NCBI GenBank assembly: GCA_031213475.1
Contig: JARUPZ010000002.1
Coordinates: forward strand, 16,084,738 to 16,148,737
Reading direction: 5' to 3'
Origin: Nereocystis luetkeana
Lineage: Eukaryota > Sar > Phaeophyceae > Laminariales > Laminariaceae
Length of the DNA: 64,000 bases
Position 1 is the first letter of the stretch, and each line of letters begins with the position of its first letter. The position numbers and the translations under genes were made by a program. Under the pieces are notes generated by a model, which was given only the letters and a program-made list of their open reading frames with translations, searched no databases and had not been told where the DNA came from. This document shows, in pieces, positions 46,721 through 57,599 of the stretch.

Positions 46721-47599
46721 CATTCTGGACGTGTTATATACCTGGTACACGAGTAGACGTTTTTTTTCTAGCTTTCGCTGCTGTAGACCGCGCGGGAAGG
46801 TGTGCGAGTTGCTTCGGTTCGCCGTTTCCACAGGAGGGGTGAGGGGGGGTGCGGGGCTATATAGCTGAAGCAGTCGATGCGTACTGCCGGTCATTGCAGT
46901 GCTTCGAGGTCGCCGACCATGGTGCTATGGCCCGCCTGCGACAACAGCAGTGACATCGTTCATCTTTATTTAGCTGTGACATAAATATGACACACCTGAT
47001 GCTGCATCCTGTGTGTATTCGTTTACTTGCTCAGGTACTACTACCATCGTACGAAAAGCATTCCCAGGTTTACAGCAGTATTATTAGTAGTATACGAGTA
47101 TGGATTTTTTTACTGCTTGCTTGTTTATCGCCCCTCGCTCGCCCATCCTGCCCTTGCCCTGAATTCTGATGGTAACGTCATCACGAAACTTGGAACCGTG
47201 GCAGAGGGAACCCCCCCCTCCCCCCCCCGTCCGCTCCGGCCATTGCCATTCATTTCTATGGCCCGCCGAGTACAGCACCCCCTATGGTCGTTCGCAGACT
47301 TTGATCGGATTGTATTTTCTCACCCTACGCGATCGCGCGAGAGCCCTACGGGTGGGTTTTTTGCGCAGCATTACGTTGAACTCGCTGAGGCTTGTTGATG
47401 AATCGCAGCAGCCCAGGCGAAGAACGAAGATGATTCAGGTTTTTAGTATGATCAGAGTAGAGACAGCATAAGGTGACCATGTGAGTATCACGGACACCCA
47501 CAGAAGTAACGACCAAGTAAACGACATCCCGAATAGTCATGAAACCGTCAAAAATACTGAATAAGCGATTGAGCACATTCGAACAAGGCTGCGCCTTGC

Positions 47600-47950
47600 T
47601 ACGGGATCCCACGTTACGCGTTGTCCCACGGTTCCCACGTGGGTGAACGGGTTTTTCGTGGGTTCGCGTGTGATCCCCGAATATCAATATTGTTTGGTGT
47701 GGCTCCGACGAGTTCCCCTGTGATCCCGCGATACTCCCGCTACACACAATTTGCCTCGCTGTTTGTTTTTCCCGCGAGTTCCCGCGAGGTCCCACGAGAA
47801 CCCTAACCCTAACTCCATGGCATCCCATGGGCTCTCATGGATTCCCGCGGAGGGTTCCCGCCGTAATTGGCATATGCGCCACATCCCGCGAGGTGCCATG
47901 TGGGATCCCATGGGGTACCGTAGCATCCCATGGGAGCGGGTTCCGCGCTA
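47600..47950. repeat. Degenerate TCCCRYGRG word cluster
   Basis: Many copies of TCCCGCGAG, TCCCATGGG, TCCCACGTG and TCCCACGAG occur at irregular spacing in both orientations. A short CCCTAACCCTAACT, two telomere-like units, lies near 47801. Confidence 0.75.
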
Positions 47951-48098
47951 AAGCTGAACATTTGTTGGGGAGGTTCCGTGAATTCTTACCATTTTCCTCT
48001 TGCTCCTGGAATTTTTTGGACATAATTATGTGATGAAGTTATGATGTGTAAATTGTGAGCGAAAAAGTCGTTCGTCTTGCCCGGGTTTCAGTGAGTGC

Positions 48099-48208
48099 TA
48101 CTACGGGGCATCATAGTAAATAGGACCAAATATTTGCTGGTAAAAATAGGTAAATATATAGGTCTTTGTATTTACCGTAGGTCCTATTTACTATGGTCCC
48201 CCGTAATA
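48099..48208 (-). mobile_element. MITE, copy 8
   Basis: Both arms carry the AGTAAATAGG / CCTATTTACT version. The left end is slightly altered (TACTACGGGGCATC). Confidence 0.85.
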
Positions 48209-49353
48209 GTATATTCCGGTGGCTAATAATCGAAACGCAGAAAGCGGGGATGGTACCGAAAAATCCCCGGAATTAAAAATGACTCGGATGAAGCTGAACA
48301 TTTCAGGTTATGAACAGAGTAAAATGTTGGGGCGGGGATCACGAAGAATCCGGTGTCGAAAATTGCCTATCTATTTTAAATTGGTGCAAAGTTGTGCAAC
48401 TTTATATGCCCGCTTTGTACTTATTCACCGCCGCCGCAAAAAACGTCCAAGAAATATAATATTTTCGCAATCGGCTGTTTGTCCATCCGCCCCTCGCCCT
48501 ACCATCCGGCAGTGAGAAGTCGAAGGCCGCAAAATTGTCTGGTCTGCTGCGGTCTGCGTTAGCTATTATAGTCTGCGTGCAGCTGCCATTTGTGCCGCAC
48601 CGTGTTGTGTTGTTCCGAGCCAACATACATGATGCGAAGGCCCTCGCCGCCTCCCGTAAGCCTGAGACCGACTCATTCCAGGGCGGTTACTGGCGTTGTT
48701 TATATAGTATGACCACCCCCCCTAAATCGGCAGCTCTGACGTATCTCATAAAAAAGTTCATAAAAAAAAATGTTTGGGAATGCGTCGAAAAAAAAATCGG
48801 GCGAGGGGGGACCTTTTTTTCTTGTGAACTTTTTTCAAACACCGTATTTGGGCGTAAAAAGTAGATCCCGAGTGTCGAGTTTTCGTTTATTTTTCATGAG
48901 TTCAGGAGAGAGGACATTCAGCTTTAGCGCGGAACCCGCCTGGGTAGTATCCGTGACATATCCCGCTCCCGCTGTTGTAATGCCCTTTCGCGTCGAGTCA
49001 CGATGTTTCATGCCAGTCCGGTGTCTCAAGAAAGGGGAATCATGAGTTCACCTAGTCAGTGATCGCGGCTATATGCAAATTTCCTCCTCGTGCCGCGGAG
49101 GAAGAGTTCCTTGTACACTGCACCTACTGCTGTAAAAGCGGAGGGCCGATACGAGTACGAGTGTTCGAGTACGAGATCTTGAATCCAGATCTAGAAACTG
49201 ACGGACAAAAAAAAATGTCTTATCCCTTATCCCCTGTGAGAACACGCCTCTTTCTGAACGTAGCTCCCTCTTCTCGAAATCGAAATGTGCGAAATGGCGA
49301 AATGGGCTACTCTGTGCACTTGCCTCAGACTGTCTCGGACCCTCGAACCCGTC

Positions 49354-49727
49354 ATGGCGCTTGAATCGTCAAGTTCGCACGATGATATCAATATTCGTGG
49401 CGCCGTAGCCTCTCTGGGCTCGGCTGAAGCGCCACGCCCGTGCTCTTCAAGGCACGAACCAGCATCAACTTGGGAAAACGAGATCGAGGACGTCTCTCCG
49501 AATGGCATTTTTTCTACGGGAGTGTCACCATCTGCCTCTCCTAAGCATGCCTCTTGTAACGCTCAATCTTCTGCCGCGTCTACCTCATCTTGCTCGGACA
49601 TGGAGGATAGCGTCAGCCCTGATATACTAGCGAGGAGAGGCGGTAGATCATGGTGCATCAGCGCAGCCGCCGCCGCCGAAACGATATCGAGCCCCGCTGG
49701 ACTTTTTCGATGTGATGCTGCTCCCGT

Positions 49728-49760
<33 letters not shown>

Positions 49761-49962
49761 GGGTGCCCAAGCTCGAGATGCAACGGCTGAATCAGCAGCA
49801 GCATCATTGCCATTGATCGAATGGGCATCGCCTCGTGTGGACACTCCATCACGACGACCTCGACCCCGACGCAGTATTCCAGCCTCCTCGCACTCTCCGG
49901 AACTCTTTTCGGTACCCTCGGGTGATTTCGGCTCGCCCCGTCGGGATGAACAGCGCAGGTGA
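49354..49962 (+). CDS. Ser/Ala-rich hypothetical protein (~202 aa)
   Basis: The frame opens upstream at 49285, but the ATG at 49354 (MALESSSSHDDINIRG) is the likelier start. The protein is disordered: Ser-rich, with an Ala run encoded by about nine GCT repeats, then a basic, Pro/Arg-rich C terminus (SPRVDTPSRRPRPRRS) ending at TGA. The sequence CGCAG|GTGACG just before the stop could be a donor, so it might be an internal exon. No domain recognised. Poly-Ala runs and acidic clusters (ENEIEDVS, CSDMEDSVS) resemble other coding sequence here, which is the main reason to accept it. Confidence 0.4.
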
Positions 49963-50600
49963 CGGACTGGCTGACCTCACCGTGAATCAATTTTTTGTGG
50001 CATTTTTTTATTCGTACGATACTCGTACTCGTACGAGTATTCGTTTTTTGTATGTTCGTGTTTTGCAATAAAAAACTACCAGAGGTACCCCAGGTAAAAA
50101 AGTACGTCTTGCGCTTTCCTTGACCTGCTCGCGGTGACAAGAGGCTTGGACGGCAGGACAGGAATGCAAGCAGTGTGGATTTGATCTCGGCTGAGTGCTG
50201 AGGGCTGCTGTTAGATTCTCGTTTAACGTATGAATGTTTCTATGAGTCATAGACTGCGCCCACAGCCTGACTCTTACTGGTACGTAGATACTCGTACGAC
50301 ACCTCTGAAGGACCCAGCAGCAGCGACTTCGTCAGATTTCCTCTCTGGCGTACCAGGTACCAGTATACGTATGTATGTATGTATGTACGTATGTATGTAT
50401 GTACCTGGTACTTTTTAGGGAACCAAGAACGAGCACCTCAGGCACGGCAGTATCGGGAAATAACGTCCTTTACATACTGGAATCATTAGAGTTGGATCGT
50501 TTTTGCTGTGTTTCTTGAAAAAGAGAAGAAAGAAAAAGCGTCACACCTGCTGCTGTTGTTGCCGCTGTGACTTCTCGGAATGGCGTCAATATAATGCTTG

Positions 50601-50690
50601 ACCCTTTTAGAACTGCAGTCCCCATTTTTGGGGACGAACCACTCGAATTATAAGCGCAATCTGTCCCCGAAACGGGATTGCAGTCCTAAT
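50601..50690 (+). mobile_element. MITE family R5, full copy
   Basis: About 90 bp with inverted ends: ACCCTTTTAGAACTGCAGTC on the left, and GGGATTGCAGTCCTAAT on the right. The internal GGGGACGAACCACTCGAATT matches the right half of the copy at 55623-55834. Confidence 0.7.
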
Positions 50691-50974
50691 CCATGTCTTG
50701 CTGCGGCTGGGTATAGACCAGTCCAGGGCTGCTGTTGTTGCTGTTCAGAGAATAGCAAGAACACTAGGCGACAGCACGAACAAGCCGTCTTCATCTATAA
50801 TCTCTGGCTGGTGCGACGTCAACGTTTTCCGTGTACTTGCACGTATCGGACGTCATTCTTGCAACAAGCAGCAGCACAGAAGCAGCACAGAAGCAGCAGC
50901 AGTCCCAATGTTTCATGCGTAAGTATCGATTGTCTCCCAGAGACGTCGTCACAGCAGCAGTATTTGTTTGTTCT

Positions 50975-51165
50975 CGCTCTTTCTACCCGTCGGCATCAAC
51001 CAAGTCAACCAGTGTCCGTGCCGGCTCTTAAACGCTAGAGAGATACAAGCTCTGTGGTCACAAAACTACGACACAAAAGATGTACAGGTACTTTACCAAT
51101 CCGCCGGAGGATAAAAAAGGTACTATACATTGTTGTGCAGTAGGCCAGAGTACACAATGCAATAT
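50975..51165 (+). repeat. Dispersed repeat R7, copy 2
   Basis: Shares TTTCTACCCGTCGGCATC, CCAGTGTCCGTGCCG, GCTCTGTGGTCACAAAACTA and a later TACACAATGCAAT block with 59110-59265. Confidence 0.65.
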
Positions 51166-51578
51166 GTTATTAGTTGCACGAGTTCGCAAATTCAAATATG
51201 TGCGGACGATCCTGCGTTTCGCGAGATTGAGTGGCAATCACCGACCTTACGTTTCAAGCGTTCGTGTAAGTGCCGGTCGTGTTTCGCTACCGATCCGCGG
51301 TGGATGCAAGACCACAACACCCGTAAACAAGACAATGAAACAACGAATACGTACGTACTCGTACGAGTAGCGCCTTGGGGGTACATACACAGCAGTACCC
51401 TATGAATGAGGTAATCGGACCTAACCAAGACGTTTCGCGGGGTCACCGTTGTCGTTCTCGGAACGCGGCTGCTGTCATTATTCTTGGACGACAATGAACA
51501 TGTGCTATTTCCTTTCCGCCATTTTTTTTTACACGCCCGCCACCCCGTCCACCCCGTCCACGCCGTCCGGCCTTTTCC

Positions 51579-53309
51579 GTGCTTGCCTCGCCACCGACGA
51601 CGCTCCTACCGACGGACCCATTTATTTTTGCAATTACCCCCAACAGCAAGCGGAAAAAACGAACGCGTACCGAGCCCAGCCCCCACCAGTCGCGCTCTCC
51701 TCCTAGGCAGCAGCCCCCGTCCCGGTGCCACCCCCGAGAGCGGCCACTAGCGTGGCAGGGAGATGGCGAGCAGGATGATGTGATGGGGGAAGCGGAACAG
51801 GGAGGCGCGGACGGAGAGGGAGAGGTCATGAGCGCTGGCCTACCTTCCCAAAGTAGCCGGAGAGAGCGCAAGGGGAAATTACCCGCCAGACCCTCCCGCT
51901 CGTCCGCGTCGTCCGCCTCGCCGTCGCTGCCGGCAGCAGCAGCGGCAGCAGGAGCAGGAGCAGCAGGAGCAGGAGCAGCAGGAGCAGGGACAGCAGCAAG
52001 AGCGGCGCGGGCGGCCGTGACGGCGGCAGCGCCCTCCAGTTCTGTTGAGGTGCTGGACCTCTCTGTGGCGGTACCGACAGAAGTTATCGACATTTTTGAC
52101 GACAGTCCTGTTGCGGCGGCCCGACCTTCGCTGCTTGGTGAGACTCGCGGAACGGGCAGGAAACGGGGGAAGATGAACGGCAGCCGCAACGGCAGCGGCA
52201 TCAGCATCAGCATCAGCAGCAGCAGCAGCAGCAGCAGTAGCGGCAGTAGTAGCGGCGGCCGCAGCGGCGGCGTTGGCAGCGGCAGCGGAAGCGGCAGCGG
52301 AAGCAACAGCGGTAGCGACGGAAACGTTAGTTGCGACAGCGTCAGCTACATCAGCGGCAGTGGTGGCAGCGGCAGCGGGAGCGGTGGCGGCTCGCCCGGG
52401 GGGGTAGGGACCACGGCCGAGGTTGTCGAAACCGAAGAGGGGCTTGCTGGTGGCACCCGCCAATCCACGCGAACGAGTTCGGCGGGTCGGTCAAATGCCC
52501 AAGCGACTGATTACAGTTCGTCGTCTCGTGCTAAGGGTCGGCGCCCCCTGTTTGGAGGAGGGGGGAGAGGAGACAGTGCGGCTCAGTCGGCAAGGCGTCG
52601 GCGCCGCCTTAACAACTCGGATGCCGCTGCCGTCGGCACTGCCGCCGTCGGTTCTTCCGCCGCGGAAAACTCGAGAGAGCACAGCGATGATGACGTCGCA
52701 GTGGCGGCGGCAGCGGCGCCGCCGCCGTTGTCAGCCACGGCGGCGGGAAAGCGACGGCGGCGGGCGGGCGGTGAAGGAGCGCGCTTGGCGGCCAGGCTCC
52801 AGCGGGAAGAAAGTAGTCGGCAAGAGGGGAGGGATGCAGCCATGGCGCGGCGGCTACAGACCGAGGAGGACCTCGATGTGACAGCCTGGAGTGGTGGGGC
52901 AGGAAACACTGGCGGCGGTAGCGGTGGTGGTGCCGGAGCGGGAGATCGGTTCCAGGAAACAGAAGTTCACATCAATTCGGGTTTTCTCAACAATTGGCGC
53001 GAGTTGGCGGAGATTGCGGAGAGTCCTTCGGGCCGTGACCCATCTTACGCGGGCTTCTCCGCGTGGTCTGGGGCGCGTAGAAACGCTCTCCAGAGGTCTG
53101 TCGCCCGGGGTGCTGTTGATGGTCCAGAAGCTGGTGCTGCTGGTTCTGCGGCGACTGAGACAGAGATATTTTTGGATGATGATGGGATATGGTCGGTGGG
53201 ATCGAGGGCTCAAGCTGCGTCAAGCAGACTCTCCAGGGCATCACGCCGCGGTCAGGCGGCGGGGGCATCAGCAAGGAGCAATGGCAGCGGCAGTGGCGGC
53301 GACAGCAGT

Positions 53310-53340
<31 letters not shown>

Positions 53341-56300
53341 GCAGCAGCAGCAGCAGCAGCGGCGTCAATAGCTCGACCACAAGACCTTCGCCCACCAGCC
53401 GCCGAGCCACCAGCTCTGCCAGGCGCGGCGCCTATAGCCACGTGGGAGGGAGAGGAGGGGCGGCCTCGTCCGGGGGAAGGGGAGGAGGCAGCTCCCAGTC
53501 GCGGGCGGCCGCCGCAAGGCGGCGAAGGCAGCAGACGAGCGAGAGCAGAAGGGGGAGGGTGAGGGAGGCGACCCCGAGCGAAATCGCGCAGGCGATGTCT
53601 CAGTTCATTCCTCACGGCCACCCCCTCCTGCACAGGTGGCACTTCCATGGAGCAGCGGGAGGAGGGGGAAGGGGGGGGGCGGTGGACTGGGCGCTGATGG
53701 GCAGAGACCTTACCCCTGCGGACTACCAGCGACTGCTGGCGTTGGGTGAGTGGAGTGCGTACGTAGACGGTGGCGGTGTGTGCGTGCGTGCGTGCGTTGG
53801 CAAGCGAGTGAGCGCGTGCGTGCACTGTTTGTTCGGTCGCCGTCGGCGGCCAATGTAGGGCGCAAGCAAGAAAGAAAGAAAAAAAGGCAGAGTGCACAAT
53901 CTGCTACGAGAGTCCGAGAACGATCTGCCTGGGCACGTATCATCTGTACATACATACATAAATACATACATACATACATACATACATACATACATACATA
54001 CATACATACATACATACATACATACATACATACATACATACATACATACATACATACATACATACATACATACATACATACATACATACATACATACATA
54101 CATACATACATACATACATACATACATACATACATACATACATACATACATACATACATACATACATACATACATACATACATACATACATACATACATA
54201 CATACATACATACATACATACATACATACATACATACATACATACATACATACATACATACATACATACATACATACATACATACATACATACATACATA
54301 CATACATACATACATACATACATACATACATACATACATACATACATACATACATACATACATACATACATACATACATACATACATACATACATACATA
54401 CATACATACATACGTGTTTTGCGTCGTTTGTTTTTTCTGCCATTCTCTCCATTCTCCGTTGTCAAGTTTTGTACGGCATGTATACCTACCGTAGCTGCTT
54501 ATGTTTTGTGTTGGTTTTGTTTTTCTACATGCGGCCTTAACACCTGTACAGTTGCCTCCTTGCACCAGTTTTTCTCCACGCCCTGGATTATTAGTACAGT
54601 ATGGCGTGCGAACATGTCTCTCTCTCTCTCTCTCTCTCTCTTCCTGTTCTCCCCCCATGTGGCCGGTGTCTCCTTTATTCATTTTTTTCGTTGTCTGCTC
54701 TTTTTCATCCGGTAACTTTTTTTTTTTCTCGCGATTTTTTTTTGTTCCGCTGTCGATGAAATGTGTTTTGGTTTGTGCGTGTGTGGTGGGCGCGCTTGCG
54801 CGAACCGAATGACCCGACCGAAAACAGATGAGCCGGTAGCCGACAAGCCCACCCGCGGGGGGCTTTCCCTAGAGGAGATATCCATGCTCCCGCAACAGAC
54901 CGGGAACGGCAGCGGCCCCATGGAGCAGTGCTGCATCTGCATGGACGATATGACCTCGAGGCAGAGTATCACCCGACTTCCGGCGTGTCTGCACACCTTC
55001 CACAGGTACGTATCATTCGTGTGTACATACTCCTACCAGGTACGTTTTTAATGTAAGTGTAGAAAGGCACCTAAGCTGTGAATATCGCATATTGGTCTTT
55101 GATCAGAAACTTGTATCTTTTTGTCAAGGTGCGTGTGATTTTTGTAGATACTCCGATCGCGCGTGCTGCCGGATGGATTGGGCGTCGTGCTGTAGTTAGG
55201 ATGTATGTTTCGTTGCGTGGTGTAGTAGGTGCTTGACGCCCCCCCCCCCGCTTTTTGGTGGTGTTGACGCAGTGTCACATACAATAACTGCTGCTACGTA
55301 CTATCGGGATGCACACATCCCGGAGCTACATCTGCTGTAATATTGATATTCGAAGTAGGACATACGATACTCGACGACGTGCATGCTAGGCTTGCTTACC
55401 GCTTTCTGGTGGTGTGCCGTACTGTGGCGAGCACTGCTGTAGGCCATGATTCCATGGATGAGGGGGTATTTTTTTTAATGACTGGCGGAGCACCAAATTG
55501 TCCGGTGGTCGATCAAAACCGATTTCAACATCACGTGGAGAACCGAAACACAGCCCTCGTACTTGTGGAAAACTCATCCCACACTAATTTCAAGTGTTTT
55601 AAAACCGTGGGTGCAGTTCTCAATCCCTTTTAGGGCTGCAATCCCGTTGTGGGGGAAAAACTATTACGGGGGACCATAGTAAATGGGCCCAAATTTTGTT
55701 AGTAAAAATAGGTAAATATATATATATTTTTTGTGTGTGCTGTAGGTCCTATTATATATATATACTATGGTCCCCCGTAATAGTTCAAAATTTGAGTGGT
55801 TTGTCCCCCAAGCGAGACTGCAGTCCCGAAAGGGTGTTGGGGTCTAAACCCTTTTGTTCGGATATACTGCTGTCGGACGTGAACTTGGGATCACGTGGCC
55901 TACCGATATAGCGAAGGAAGAGCGGTAGATATATAGTACACCATCACCGAAATACACCCACACACAGAAAGAAGCACAGATAGTACCTGATTGTCGAAGG
56001 CTCCAATACAGACCAAGCGATCCAATACCTTGACGTCAGAGGTGCCGCGACATAAACCACACAGGAGTAAGCCGTACCTTTTCGTCACTTTCTGCCCTCT
56101 CGTATATAACGAGGAGTATCTTAGCACCAAACCCCGGGTCGTATCTTAGCATCACGACTGCCTCGCAAGGCGAGCCATGCCCACATACCGTATGACCAGG
56201 CATACCAAATAATGCCTCGACACGTAATACGAAACCCCAGAATATTTATGAAACCGTCAGATATCCCCACACCAGTACGGAGTACAGCGGATCACGAACA

Positions 56301-57170
56301 CTTTTAGCACTGCACTATGCAGAAACATGTATGTATCTCTAATTCTAAGTGTTTAGTCCCCACAACGGGACTGCAATTCTAAATGGGTTCAAGGGTTCAT
56401 TAATCTCACCGCAGCAGTAGTTCCGCAGCTAATTTTTTTTCGCCTCTCATGCATTCTTGTATTTTTGACCTTACAAGAGTAGGTTTAGCAATCAGGGATA
56501 AGGGATCTTTAGGGATGTTTTTAACTTGAAAAATGAGTAGCGTGGTCTGCACTTCGGAATCGTCGTCCGCAACTGAGAAGTTTCCTGGTTCGATGTAAAC
56601 GCGGCGCAGCCGCGTTTATGGCCAGTTTAGGCCCGTTTTGGCTGCGGTTTGGGGTCAGGGTTAGGGTTAGGGTTATAGGGGTTGGGTTGGGTCTTCACCC
56701 GTACCTTGATCCCAACAGGAGCCAAAACACCTGAACAGCCTACCGACCTAAAGATCCCTTCTCCCAGATTGTTAAAGGTCCTCCCTTACCATGCGCAGAT
56801 AGCCGGCTGGATTGTGGTGAATCGCCTGCCAGCCAGGGTTTTGTTTTTTCCATGGTGCTGCCTGCGCAGAGTCACGCCTCGAATGTTGGCCTCTTCATTT
56901 CTTTTTGTTATGCTTCACACTTTCTATCGGTTCGAGTACTCCCCTGTCGTTGTTTTGTGGCCCTCCGACTGACTCTTGCTCGATGCTTCAGGGCTAACCC
57001 CACCCCCTCCCCCTCCCGCGCTGCTCCCCATCCCACGTCCCGGCCCCTTCCCTTGTCAATGCGCCCGCCGACCTCAAAAATTTACCAGCAAGTGCATCTC
57101 CAAGTGGCTGAGGGAGCAGGCGAGATGCCCTATCGACAAGACCACGGTGTGCGTCGACGGTTCTTGCTGA
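51579..57170 (+). CDS. Large RING-H2 E3 ubiquitin ligase (about 808 aa)
   Basis: Exons 51579-53745, 54828-55005 and 57089-57170 (stop TGA) join in phases 1 and 2. The long first exon is disordered: a basic KRKKRTRTEPS patch, Ser/Gly and Ala runs, and two ubiquitin-interacting-like helices (LAARLQREES, AMARRLQTEED). Near its end comes SRRGRVREATPSEIAQAM, then LTPADYQRLLAL. The RING reads CCICMDD, then LPACLHTFHSKCISKWL, then CPIDKT. Metal ligands are C757, C760, C776, H778, H781, C784, C795 and D798, so Asp replaces the last Cys, as in Rbx1. Such proteins pass ubiquitin from E2 to substrate; the substrate is unknown. The upstream start is uncertain: the basic patch could be entered from an acceptor at ACAG|CAAG (about 51647). 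Intron 1 holds the TACA array; intron 2 holds nested MITEs. Confidence 0.85.
53946..54413. repeat. (TACA)n microsatellite, ~468 bp
   Basis: About 117 units with one interruption near 53961, wholly inside RING intron 1 (53746-54827). Lacking stops in any frame, it creates artefactual YIHT and CMYV repeat frames on both strands. Confidence 0.98.
54616..54641. repeat. (CT)n microsatellite
   Basis: About 13 CT units in RING intron 1. Confidence 0.9.
55623..55834 (+). mobile_element. MITE family R5 with a nested MITE
   Basis: The left arm CCCTTTTAGGGCTGCAATCC and right arm GACTGCAGTCCCGAAAGGGT are inverted partners, interrupted by MITE copy 9. The right half matches 50601-50645 in reverse complement. 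A half-copy is at 56358-56395. Confidence 0.75.
55662..55782 (-). mobile_element. MITE, copy 9 (nested)
   Basis: Intact TATTACGGGGGACCATAGTA and TATGGTCCCCCGTAATA ends. The right arm is expanded by a TATATATATA insertion. It lies inside an R5 element within RING intron 2. Confidence 0.88.
56656..56681 (+). repeat. Interstitial telomere-like repeat
   Basis: AGGGTTAGGGTTAGGGTTAT, three TTAGGG units followed by degenerate GGGTTGGG, within RING intron 2. Confidence 0.8.
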
Positions 57171-57454
57171 ACTCATGTCTTATGTTCTTCAAGTTCCACG
57201 AAAACACACACATTTTTTTCCCCTCGTGGCTCGTGTGTATTGCTCCTTTGGCGTATCGTACGGCGTCACACGGGGTGCATGAAGGGAGCAACCACCCTGA
57301 GGTGTTCTCGAGAAAACGGTACTCGTAGTGAGCGTGGGGGGGTTCTTGCTAAAAATCGTTCTCCTTTTTCGTTCTTTCTTTGCTATCGTTTTTGTTGTGG
57401 CTTATTATTTTTGTTGTTGTGGCTTTTTTTTTAATAGCAGCTCTGTTGGCTTTG

Positions 57455-57541
57455 CTTAAGGCATCTCGAGGTGGCATGAAGGAGCAGGCGAGGTGTCCCA
57501 CCGATTGAAGGACGGGCTGTACGCGTGGGCGGTTCTTTGCT
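57455..57541 (+). pseudogene. Decayed copy of the RING terminal exon
   Basis: About 80 bp resemble 57090-57168: GCATCTCGAGGTGGC, then GAAGGAGCAGGCGAGGTGTC, then a GGTTCTTTGCTG end. A base is lost at the first Cys codon, a two-base insertion follows, and the frame hits TGA where Asp-Lys stood in the original. It lies 285 bp downstream of the real stop. Confidence 0.75.
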
Positions 57542-57599
57542 GGTTCTTGTCCGTGTTTTCTTTCTTTTTGTTATGATCAGTTTCTGTTTTCCAGTGTGG

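Larger units (their letters stand above)
46721..49353. other. No recognised gene
   Basis: Holds a stretch of TCCCRYGRG words (47600-47950) and MITE copy 8. A TACCTGGTA word lies at 46738. Short frames at 48535-48864 have no recognisable family. Confidence 0.4.

Noticed and set aside
47346-47951. Several overlapping frames of 60-160 aa around 47.3-48.0 kb
   Set aside because: They arise from the TCCCRYGRG word cluster and have no splice or domain support.
51443-52463. Antisense frames over the RING first exon (poly-Leu, poly-Ala)
   Set aside because: Shadows of the low-complexity Ser/Gly/Ala-coding exon; the sense frame has the UIM-like helices and joins in phase to the RING.
53710-54715. 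Frames with YIHT or CMYV repeats up to 321 aa
   Set aside because: A four-base repeat without stops is open in all frames on both strands. It lies inside a phase-confirmed intron.
56656-56681. Chromosome end
   Set aside because: Only three TTAGGG units inside an intron, with ordinary sequence on both sides.
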